Shown: positions 51,508 through 61,730 of the stretch, piece by piece
How positions within the stretch are numbered: the stretch's first letter is position 1
Layout: the number at the start of each line of letters is the position of its first letter
Assembly (NCBI GenBank): GCA_007026445.1
Contig: VDMD01000017.1
Location: forward strand, 512,795-576,794
Length of the DNA: 64,000 nucleotides
Source of the DNA: Schizophyllum amplum
Taxonomy: Eukaryota > Basidiomycota > Agaricomycetes > Agaricales > Schizophyllaceae
Direction of reading: 5' to 3'
Notes under the pieces: model-generated
Told to the model about the DNA's origin: nothing
The model's database searches: none
Seen by the model: the letters and a program-made list of their open reading frames with translations, nothing else
Made by a program: the position numbers and the translations under genes

Positions 51508-53952
51508 ATGCCTGAGTCAGCTAATGCTCATAAGAATGGAGGGCCAAAGGGCGAAATCAATTACTGGATCGGTCAGTCACCAGGAAAGGACGCTGCTGGG
51601 AAGGCCGAACCTGCAGCATCCCCATCGCAATATGGCACGTATATCTGCATCCTGGGTATATGAATGAGTCTGAGCTCCTTTCAGGTCGTTTTTGCGTTCA
51701 AGAAGACTGTGTTGCTGACCATAACGGTATACGCCACACAATCACTTTCCACCATCCCCTACCATTTGATGACTTATACGCCGCCACTCCGAAGGCCGAG
51801 ACTGCGGTCAGGCCGCGCTCGAACCCTCCTGAGAGATACCCTATACCACAAGAATGTGACCGCTGCGTCTCTGCGCGACGTGCGGTACGTCTGTTCATCT
51901 TACTCTACAGTCTGGTGTTGCATTCTCACGCCGCTGTCCGTCATTCTCTAGGTGTACTTTCAGATGCCAGATGTGAAGGCCAAGCTCAGTGCTCAATATA
52001 AGGCCCTTATGAATGTACGCGCGCTTTCTCATCTTTACAGTTTCGAGCTGACATTACAATTTATTCTGTAGGAATACGAAATCCAGGGTCTCCATGGGAT
52101 GCGTCCCGAGGTGGTTGCCAACCGCCTCAAGATCGAAGGTCATACCTATGCCTTCAATCGTGGCAAGGAGATCAACTTATATATCGCGAACGATGTCACT
52201 CAGACTTACGTGAGTGCCATGTCGTATCTCAGGGTAGACTCTGAGCTAATGTTGGGGTTCGTGCAGTGGCTTATTCGGGTCCATTTCCACACCGAAGGGC
52301 ATACTTTTGGCTGTCCGACTGCACAGTACGAGGATATCATCTCGATCCCTCCAGTCATACGCCCGAATGCGGCGAAGTGTAAAGCCTTCGTCGTACCGCC
52401 AAAGTATCATCCGAAAGGCCTGGAGGATCGCGAGTTCTTAGTCTCTATCATCGCTGCTATTGTCCGTCCCCATCGTACCCAGCTTTTCGTGGATCATAAC
52501 TGCCTCATCACTTTCCACATCCATCGCCTTCGACACCCACTCACTGCATATGATATGACTCCTGGCTCGCCGGTACGTGTTTTCTGTATTCCTTAAACAT
52601 AAGGCTAACGATGACCTAGACTTTCAGGCGCCTGTGGGGTCTGTGGCATGGTCCCACATTCCCACAGGAGCTCGGCGCGACCTACCGCGCTTTGGAGTTC
52701 TGGCGTCGTTCCGAGATTAGAAAGCCGCATAACAAGACGCGAACAATCTTCATGGCGCTCACTCAAGCTCAGCATGCGTGCAATGGATTCGGCGCGCAGG
52801 AGGGAACTGACGCTCTTGTCTGGGGTTTCATACCTGCCATGCAGCCCGCGCGCGAGGTGAGCATATTCTATCTCATGTTGCTTGTTTGCTAACCCCATCC
52901 AGGTCTTCAAAGATGACGACCTTTGGCGCCGATTGTGCCAGGCCCTTCATGATCGCGCGCTTGCGATCAAGAAGTTTATTGATACTCAGCAATTGCCGCG
53001 GCTTTCGCGCAACGACCCTTACTACTTCAACGAGTCGGGCCACAAGCGCTACATGCCCAACATCCTTGCTTACAAGCGCGATCACTTCAACGCTGACCGG
53101 GATTGGCTTGCGCAAGCCGTCGCCTTCGGACTAATTATCCGGCTTTACAAGATGCGTCCCAATGGGACGGCAACAGGTACGTGAACGACACCCGTTCTGT
53201 TCTGTTACCGTCTTATATTAATCTATCTTCAGCACCTGCTCTGGGCGAGAAATTCAAGCCTATTGCACGCGCTATGCCGGACCAGCCATTAGAGGTACAG
53301 AACAAAAGCCTCACAGTTCAGTTGGCCATGTACGCTGTCAAGGTCGGTGGCAAGCGTCATTGGACTCCGTTCATTGCCGCACCAGCGGATACTTGGGCTA
53401 CGTACGAGGTACGTATAAATCGACGATCTGCGCCTCTCTCTCATCATAATACAGGAAGTTTTTCATCCGAACTTCGACATCAGCCACGTGAAGCGCGACA
53501 GTACCCTCGGTCCATACAGCTACGTGACTTTCTGTCAAGCTGCTCATGCGCATCGCGCCTCGGAAGAGCCAGCCAAGGCTCGCATTGGCCGTCCGCCCAA
53601 GACGAAAGCGGGCAAGGGTTTGCGCAAGGCACCCATCACTACCGTCTTGTCGCCATCACAACACTCACGGTTGTACAAGACACTGTACGTCAAGGACGGC
53701 CAGGAAGTAGATGCAAAGGAGGAGGAGGAAGATGCTGACGAAGCACTGGCCGGAACGGACGAGGAGTTCGAGCCGGAAGACTCTGAGGACGAGGTCGAGG
53801 AGGCAGAGGCGGAGATTACTGATGAAGAGTTCCTTCCTGAAGGTGAGCAAGCCGTGCGTGGTCCTATTGCGAAGAAGGCAAAGGCGAATGGTGGGACAGC
53901 GCGGACGACAAAGGTTGCTTCACGAGGTCGGGGGTCGGGGCGGAAGCGATAA
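51508..53952 (+). CDS. Multi-exon AT-hook protein of unknown function
   Basis: From ATG at 51508 (M-P-E-S-A-N-A-H-K) the N-terminal exons carry two Cys pairs (F-C-V-Q-E-D-C and E-C-D-R-C) that could bind zinc. Conserved-looking exons follow: 52075-52208, 52267-52570, 52627-52855, 52905-53175, 53233-53406 and 53455-53952. These have a globular core with I-R-V-H-F-H-T-E-G-H and F-K-D-D-D-L-W-R-R. The C-terminus has an AT-hook, R-I-G-R-P-P-K-T-K (about 53582-53608), a long acidic tract and a basic R-G-R-G-S-G-R-K-R end. This points to a nuclear DNA-binding protein. Splicing of the first exons is uncertain, because the best-phased intron would be only about 29 nt. It converges with the transposase gene; a partner role is possible but not shown. 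Confidence 0.55.
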
Positions 53953-54174
53953 TTGTCGAGTTTCTTAGTTTTTATCATATCCCACCCATATAATCATGCT
54001 TTTGCTGCAGTCAAAATAATTATGGCAGCCTTCGTTGCCGTTGTGCACTTCATTCTTTGGTGGGGCTGGTCGCGTAAGTCCCGGCGTAAAGTCCCACTAG
54101 TACCACTAGTACGACAATCTATGTCATACAGTCCTACGATTCCTGCCCATTGCCCAGCATACTGCTAGTGTAGG

Positions 54175-57100
54175 CCGCGGAATGCCAAACAGTCCCTCCG
54201 GCTTGGCTGCCACCGAGATATGGGTGATGATGTGCGATGGCTCAGCCACTACAACGGTGTACGATGGGGCTTGATCAACGAGGCGGCACTGCAGTTCGGG
54301 ATTGTGAATGTATGGGCCGAGCTCCTCCTCCGCCTGAGATAGTGGGAGATGTGGTTGTATGCCAATAAACGTGTGGAGAGTATTATGAAGGAGGACGCGC
54401 CAGATGTGCTGAATGTAGCCAGTGTCCAACTGATTGGTGGATGGGTTGAAGAACTGGATCGCGCTTCCCGACTGATGGGAGCTATAGCAGCTGTAGGACT
54501 TTCCGTCACCTCTAGCAGGATCATCCAGCTTGATCGATTTCAGGTGTTCGGCGCGCTTGTGGAGAACAGGATGATTGTAATGAGTGGGAGCATCGACATA
54601 GGCCGAGCGGTACTGTCTGCCGGTGGAGAGCAGATACTGGAGCAGCGCGTTGTATTCCACAACAGGCAACTGGGGCGCCTTGCGCAGGAATTGTGTGATG
54701 GCGTTGGCGTCGAGAGTGTGTGTTGGGATGGAGGCTGACGTCGTGTCGGTGTCTAGTGATTTAGTGGGAGAATCTTCGCCTTCGCCTTCCAGAATCTTGA
54801 GTAGTTGCTGTAAAGACTCGTTGTCTGTCCTGTCGTGTAGAAGCGCTGTCAAGCGTCCGCGACGGCACATTTGGCGCATCATGGTGAGGTCAAGTTCAGC
54901 TGAAGACTTGGTCAGCAAAGGTGCAGCACAAAGGCAACAGGGGAACTCACATTGATGGTTGTTTGTTTTGATCCGCTGCAGCATTCCGTTCATTCGTTCT
55001 CCGGGAAATTCGCTAAGTGCCGGTAGTGGTCCCCAGTACTTGAGCATAGAAGTGCCAGAGTGCATTGCGTAATGGTGGTTGGGTTTGGAGTGGTGATTTG
55101 AGAACAGGGTAGGAAGGGTGGCACGATAACGGCGGTAGTGAGCTGTGTACGCATCGGCCTGCGCATTCGAAGTCGTGAAGGAGGCCTGTATGTTGGTAGC
55201 TGCAACAAGATCACAGAAGTTGCGGAACATGCGCGACTTGAACGGGTCATCGGTGTTCCACCAAAAATCTGGGAGCTTGAGAGGGAGTATGGCGGAGAAG
55301 AGTGTGAGGTAGGTCCGAGCTTTCAGCTTGCCGTGACTGGACTCTCCAAGGTTTGTAGGTGGCCGCTCAACCCATGGTGGAAGCCATACCGACGCGATGG
55401 TGCCCCGAACTTGCGCGAGTTCATCTTTAGAGAATGCGAATGGTTTTACGTCGGAGGAAAGTGGTGGTGGCAAGCTTCTCATCCAGTCACCGTAATCGTC
55501 ATCGTCTGCATCATCATCCGAGGAGTCGTATAGATGAGGGAGTCCAGAGGAGGACAGCGTAGATGATGATACAGGCTCCGAAGGCGCCGTTGATGAGCGG
55601 ATAGCGGCGGGTCGAGTGGTGGAATGTGATGAGGTGGACAGTGAGTCAACATCCATTGCGTGGAGGTTTATCGCGTGCATACGATCTGTGGTGCTAGCCA
55701 GTGCAGCGGCGAACTCGGCGGATTCGTGGGCCAGATCGTCCAGCTCCTCGGCAGACTCTGCAGCATCCGATTCTGTCCACTGCTCATCCTTGTCCACAAC
55801 GGTCGAGCTATCCCTGCCCTTCGCCTTTGCGGTCGCCATCTCATCCCGACCTATGCCGAAAAGGTCGCGAAGGTGATGCTGGAGAATGCCTTCCAGCCAG
55901 TTGTGCATGAACCCAAGGATAACATGCCGGACGGGATTATAGTAAGGCAGTCGGAACATCGGTGTCCAACGCACGCCATTTCGTGTCGCCAGCTCTTTGC
56001 GTTCCGTTTTCGTTGTTGCAGTGTACCAGTCGTTTGCCTCAGCGCAGACGGTTTCGGCGTCTCGCGCAGGATGGTCATCTAAGCTCTCCACGTCGCCAGA
56101 ATGACATAGGCAGAAGGAGCAGAAGAGGTGTGCGCTGTGTGAAACATAGCCGCTGACTTTTCGACTGGCCTGGAGATCCGCTATAAGCGGGATAGCGCGC
56201 ACCGTGACAACTTGAGGGGCCTGATGTCCGTACACTGGCACGTGTTTTCCAGGGGCATTGTATCGCAGAATTGATTCGAAGATGGGGTCGAGGATGTGGG
56301 CGATTGTGACGAAGGATGGAGAATGGGGTGGAGGGGTCATGCCAGCAATGAAGACATTTTCGGGGCGATAGCGAAGGTGCGGGGGAAGGTTCAAGCAGTA
56401 GAGGACAATTGCGCCACAAGATACGACTTTTCCTAATTCACAATAGATTAAGTATTGCTAGACCCGCAGATATCTGTCAAGTGCGTACCGGCAATTTTGT
56501 TGGTGAAAGGATTGAACCAATCAATGTATATGCCAAAGACGAGGTCAAACGGAGTACTCCCAACACCCTGAAGGTCTCGCCACGCAGGACTATCCTGGAC
56601 GTCGTGCATCTTGGCGCCATGAACATACGGATTCTGGACATGCTGGTCATGCGCTTTCTCGAGACCCTCCACAATCGAGCAGCGAGAGAGAAAGAATGTC
56701 AACCAGGAGTCGAACGATTGTGTTGAGTAATACCGTCGTGGTACGCGCTTTGGCCCGTGCGGGGTATTGCGGGTTGTCCATAGCTCCGTGTTGCAGGCTC
56801 GAGTGAAGCTTGATTCCTTCCAGGTACAGCGCTCGCTAAACGGCCTAGAACTGTAGGTCGTAAAGCATTCGGGACAACAGATGGTGCGCGTAATCTCGGG
56901 GTCGATGCTACATCTTGCGTAGGCTGTTCGTAAATCGCGGGGTACATTGATCGGGGTGAAGGAGAGGGCGAGGCCGTAGGAGAGGAGGGCAGTATGGACT
57001 AGCAGCAAAACCATTGAGATGATGAACTGGATGCCGCGTAGGATGAGGTTTCCCGTCCGACGGCTCACACCCTCCACGCTGTTCAGCCGGGTGGCCAGTA

Positions 57101-57202
57101 GGGAACAGAGCTCCTCGATCTGTGATGCAGGCAGAGTGATTTCTATAGCTGCTACAGGGTCAGCATTGCGAGCAGCTGGAGGATGGCTACTGACGAGTGG
57201 GT
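54175..57202 (-). CDS. TNP2/Plavaka-type transposase, 5' end cut by LTR element
   Basis: The protein resembles the large CMC (CACTA/Plavaka) transposases common in Agaricomycetes. Exon 1 (57202 to about 56493) has a Cys pair I-C-C-P-E-C-F-T-T-Y and ends F-D-L-V-F-G-I-Y-I-D-W-F-N-P-F-T-N-K. A GT...AG intron (about 56488-56430) then joins to K-V-V-S-C-G-A-I-V-L-Y-C-L-N-L-P-P-H-L-R-Y. A second intron removes about 50 nt near 54950-54900. The catalytic-region blocks F-C-S-F-C and V-R-H-V-I-L-G-F-M-H-N-W-L-E-G are present, and an acidic insert lies near 55550. The frame is otherwise open, ending G-I-P-R-P-T-L-A-V-C-W-A-M-G-R. The N-terminus is lost beyond the LTR boundary at 57203. Terminal repeats were not identified. 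Confidence 0.8.
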
Positions 57203-58420
57203 TAATACGCCGTCTATAATTACGGGCTAGTTTTGCGGCATAATGAGCAATAAGCCTAAGAAGGCAGTTACCCATCGGGAAGAACCCGAGCAACGTTCAG
57301 ACTCATAGCGAGTACTGTGTTCACGGAGAGACCGGCTTAGAGATAAAATAATAAGGATAGTAGCGAGGCCTCAGAGGACGGCAGTCACCAACTCCGCGCC
57401 GTCTAGGGACACATCCTACGAGTCCGGAGGCCCACCAGGGTTTTCCTTACCGATGAATATCGAAGATCTCACCTTAAAGTCGTATACTCGCCGCGTTCAT
57501 CAGACCTGTCTAGCGAGAAGAACAGGGGGACCGATATCAAGGATAGCCCAAAAGCATGCACAGAAGCCAGATAGAACTAGTTAGTATGAGCACGGACGAG
57601 CTAAGGTCTCGCGGTACAGGCGACGCCGGGGTTGACAATGCGCGGCACTCGCCGGGGCAGTTCCCACGGTTCGACTTTATGGCCAATACCCGAGACACTG
57701 AGTCGGAAGCTGATGCTTCGCCGCGGGAGGTCTATTACTGGGAGGATAGCGGCTGTTGCACAGCCTCTCGGCTGTAAACAAGCCCTCGGGAACCCTCAAA
57801 GCCGTAGAATTGAGGAGAGATCCCCCGAATCCAACTGGAACAAACAATGTGCCGTCTCCGGCAGGGCTTTAGGGCCATTCTGGACCACAAATACCGCATG
57901 GGGAGGCGGAAGACAACCGTATAGAACACCCGAGAACGCAGGATTACGCGAGAAAAGCGTAGTAAAGCGCGGCGCGGCGCGGAAAGGGAATGACTCACAA
58001 GCATAGACCCGTTAACTATATAAGGCCTGGCATACGAGGGGATGGGGGACGACTTTTGGGACGAGACCATCGTACTATCAGTTCTCCTACTGCCTCTCAT
58101 TGAGACAGAATAAAAACCCGGCTCCTCTTTTGAGAAGCAACAACAAAACTCGTGTGACTAAGGCGTGCTCCGCTTTTGCAACATAAGAATTTCCCAGTTA
58201 GACCTAGACGGAAGTGAACTACTTGCTGTCGAAGCCTATCCAGTACCTAAAGGCGTGCTAGTTCCATTTGATTCTCCCTTAGCAATACAAGTCGCAACTC
58301 GCAGCTCCTCACAGGGCACAAGAGCTTGACAAGACAGTTATTGTGTGTATTTAGGGGTTGGTGTGTGTGTCTATTGATTCTATCCCGCTGCTCTTGTTCT
58401 CGAGGCGCGCGTGCATATTA
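57203..58420 (+). repeat. 5' LTR, copy 2
   Basis: 1218 bp, same ends (TAATA...TATTA) as both LTRs of copy 1. Primer-binding site at 58423-58440. On the minus strand the LTR supplies an ATG at 57275 in frame with the truncated transposase. Confidence 0.93.
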
Positions 58421-59018
58421 TCTGGAGCCCACCGCGAGGGGGAATCTATAAAAGAACGGGCGGTCGAGAGTTGCTGTGAAGCCTCACATCTCGTACATTC
58501 GCTGTTGTTCGAATCTCAGAGGATATCTTGACAAAAGCGTCACATCCGAAAGCCAAAGTTTGCCCACCACGCCTCCCGGACGTAAATCAAACCTCATACC
58601 GCTTGACTGGAACGGAGACGTCTCATTGACCTCTACCAGACGGCATACGAGGCTCCTCTACAAGGAAGTCCAAGAGAGCGCCGAGGCATCGCGCAATCGC
58701 GATAGAACGCGAGAGCCCGAAGCGAGTCAGTCTTCACAGACTAATCCTTCACAACAACCAAACCATCAAACACCCGAACCTACATATCCTTCTCCAGTTC
58801 CTTCAGATACAGAACCTTTGACTCCTCTCTCTTCAGAATCAGAATCTTCTCCTGTTCCCAGTCTCTCTGAATTACTTAGCTTCGAACTTTTGCTTGATAT
58901 AGAACTTCCTTTCCAGAACGAACCCACCCTTCCCGATATCAACTTCAACTCCGCTATACCTACCCCTTCAGGAACTGTTCTATCAAACAGTAACCAAAAA
59001 CCCGGGACTGCGAGCAAA

Positions 59019-60534
59019 ATGGCTACAAAGTTCAATCCCATGAGCAGCAATGCTCCCAAGTTCAGAAAGGAGGCGAGGCACGAGCTGCCTTTCTTCCTGG
59101 AAGATGCCTTGGAATATATGAAAAACGCGGGGGTGGATGCAGCCGAGTATCGCCTCAAGTTGCCGTTGTTGACCGGAGACCAGGACACGAGAGAGCTGTG
59201 GACCCAACTAGCTAAATCAACGGCTGATTGGGACGCGCTCGTAGCAGCTATCAAGGAACGCTATCCAGACGTACAGTACAAAACGTCGGGAACGCGGGCT
59301 TCGTTGGCTCTACTGGTCAAGGAATACAAGGGCCTGAAGGAGGCAGAAGCAGAACGAGGGCTAGATTTTACGCGCGGCTTCGAAGCTACTGCGTCGACGC
59401 TGGTTGATAAGAAATTAGTGACGAACTACGACTTGCTGATGCGGATTGTCGAGGTGTGTGACTCTGCACTAGTCTCCACCCTCAATATCATGCTGTCGGC
59501 GAAGAGTTCAACGCTGAGTAAGCCAGCTGAAGCGGGACAGACGCCACCAGGACATCCGATTGGTACCTCCTTGGAGGACGGCGGATATAAATGGGAGGAT
59601 GTTCTTGCTACGATGCGTGAATTGTGGCGTCGAAGCTACGCAGCTGGTTCTGTCGCGACCGTAGCGACCGGTAGATCAGTCGAACCTGTTCCCTATTCGA
59701 ACAAGGGCGCAGACTCGAACAGCCGGTACGTGAAATGGAGCAAGACCTCCAAGAACTGGCGGACAGAACCGAGCGCGACAACGCGGAACCAAAGCCTCGC
59801 TCAAGACCCTAAAAGCGGAAGTACGTTCCGATCTCAGCCAGGGGATGGAAAAGCAAGAGAAGAAGATGGACTCCATTCATGGGACCTTGCAGCAGTTAGC
59901 GGCGAGACTGACAGCCAGTCAGACCGTCGCACCCGCAGCACCTACCGTGAATGTGCACCAGCCGCTCCGAGTGGATGGGGACCCCGACCTGCCTATGGCG
60001 CTGGGGCCGCCCATCTAATCCATTTGGACAAGGATCCAGAAACTTCCAACGGTCGGATATGACCTGCCACTGGTGTGGAGGTCCAGGACATATGTCTAGG
60101 GATTGTCCAGATCTACAGCAGAACGTGAATACGGGGAGCTTAAGATTGACCAATATAATAATATCACGACCAAGGAAGGTGTTCTGATCCCGAGGCGGTC
60201 GGGCCGTTAGACAGTCCGATGAAGACAAGTGGGAGCAGATGAAGGCAGCAGTCAATAATTATGTGATACAGCCAATCTACTCGTTAGCCCGTGCGGCGAC
60301 TGGAGACATGTCTTGGTGGGGCCCGGGTACAGCTGGGGGCGCTTCTAATGGTCAGTATGGCCAGACAGACGTGTTCACAAATGACTGGGCCGGTCAATAC
60401 GACCAGAACATGTATGACAGCCAGTTCGCGCCTCAAACCTACCAACCGTTTCAACGGAAAGCTATGCTCAGTCAAGCACGATGGGACCGTCACAGATGGG
60501 TCCCTCTGCCGAGCAGAACCTAGGGGGTTTTTAG
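59019..60534 (+). pseudogene. Gag of copy 2, frameshifted
   Basis: ATG at 59019, identical to copy 1 until about 59737, where the loss of one T shifts the frame. Further single-base losses follow (for example one G in the stretch before A-A-C-C-A-A-A-G near 59790 and one G near 59955). The CCHC knuckle is still encoded near 60064-60105 in another frame, with Ile changed to Met. The frameshift heptamer and stop at 60525-60534 are conserved. Confidence 0.85.
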
Positions 60535-61730
60535 GCAGTTCGAGGAATCCCGCCGTACAACCAGTGCAGCGCTGGCGGCGCGATGAGGACTTTAAACAAA
60601 GGCCAGCGCAGAGAGAAAACTTCACAAATAATTCGAAAAATACACCCACTGTAGTACCTGCTCAAGGTGCGACAGAACCAACTACGAACTCGCGGCCGGC
60701 GCCCCCGCCACCGGGGCCCGTACACCCGTTCAGAAGTGTGCCAGAAACACGCTTTATCCCGAATGATCAAAGACCACCCGCGTTACCCGTCCGTCCCGGT
60801 GTGCAACCAGCCATCAGAGACGAGATAGAACGAGGAAGTGCTCAGAGGAAAGTGCAGGCTCCCATACAAGGGACCGCCGACGCACAGACGGTCCTGGACA
60901 ATTATTAGACAGCAAATGCCCGACCACGGGAATTTCGTTAAGAGACTTCCTAGGCGTGAGCCGTCAGTACAGGATCTTCTCCGGAAAACTGTTGACTCGA
61001 AAGCAGACAGTGTCGATCATTTTGGAAAACTTATACATCACCGCCGTAACAGAAGTATGGCAGGTGAAAGAATTAGCATCGGCAAGGGGGAACCATGGGC
61101 CTTCGTGCAAGAAATACCTCAGTAGATGGGCTAGCCTCAAGGCGAACTCATCCAGACCACGGTAGAAATGCCGAGCAGTTCAACGGACGTTCCATAGGAG
61201 CTTTGTACAGCTCGACGCTGCGCTCGAGGTTTACCAGAGCATGGGGAGCAAGAAGGACTGGGTGACGTTCGCGGGAGAGGAATCCCAAAATCTGAGGACG
61301 GTGTGGCCAAGTTAACGGTCATGGGGGACAGAATGCATCATGGATGGTGGATCACAGATAGTTCCATGTCAAAGACTTGTGCGCGAGAAGTGGGGGCCTC
61401 TTATGATCCGACGATCACAATCCGGATGCAGAGTGCCAATAACCAGATAAATTCAACTTGGGCTAGCGAAGAACGTCCCATTCGAGTTTGCTGGTATCAC
61501 CATCTATCTGCAATGCCACATTTCGGACACGGAGCCTTTGGCGTGTTGCTCGGACGTCCCTTTGAACTCTGTGCGAGTCCGAGATCAAAAACGACCGCTA
61601 CGGCAACCAGGAGATCACCATCACCTGCCCGAACACCCGTAATAAAGTGACCATGCATACCTATGCGCGAGGCAAGATACCTGAGCATCTCAAGGAGAAG
61701 CTGGGGTTTCCGGAAGCTTCAAGGAACTGA
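60531..61730 (+). pseudogene. Protease region of copy 2, multiply frameshifted
   Basis: Homologous to 4067-5293 of copy 1 but broken by many one- or two-base deletions between about 60900 and 61570. The active-site D-G-G-S codons are retained (about 61342-61353), with GGT where copy 1 has GGC. Confidence 0.8.

Noticed and set aside
54094..54112. CACTAGTACCACTAGTA as a CACTA-type terminal repeat of the transposase element
   Set aside because: No matching inverted copy was seen on the other side of the transposase, and the sequence lies without a duplicated target site.
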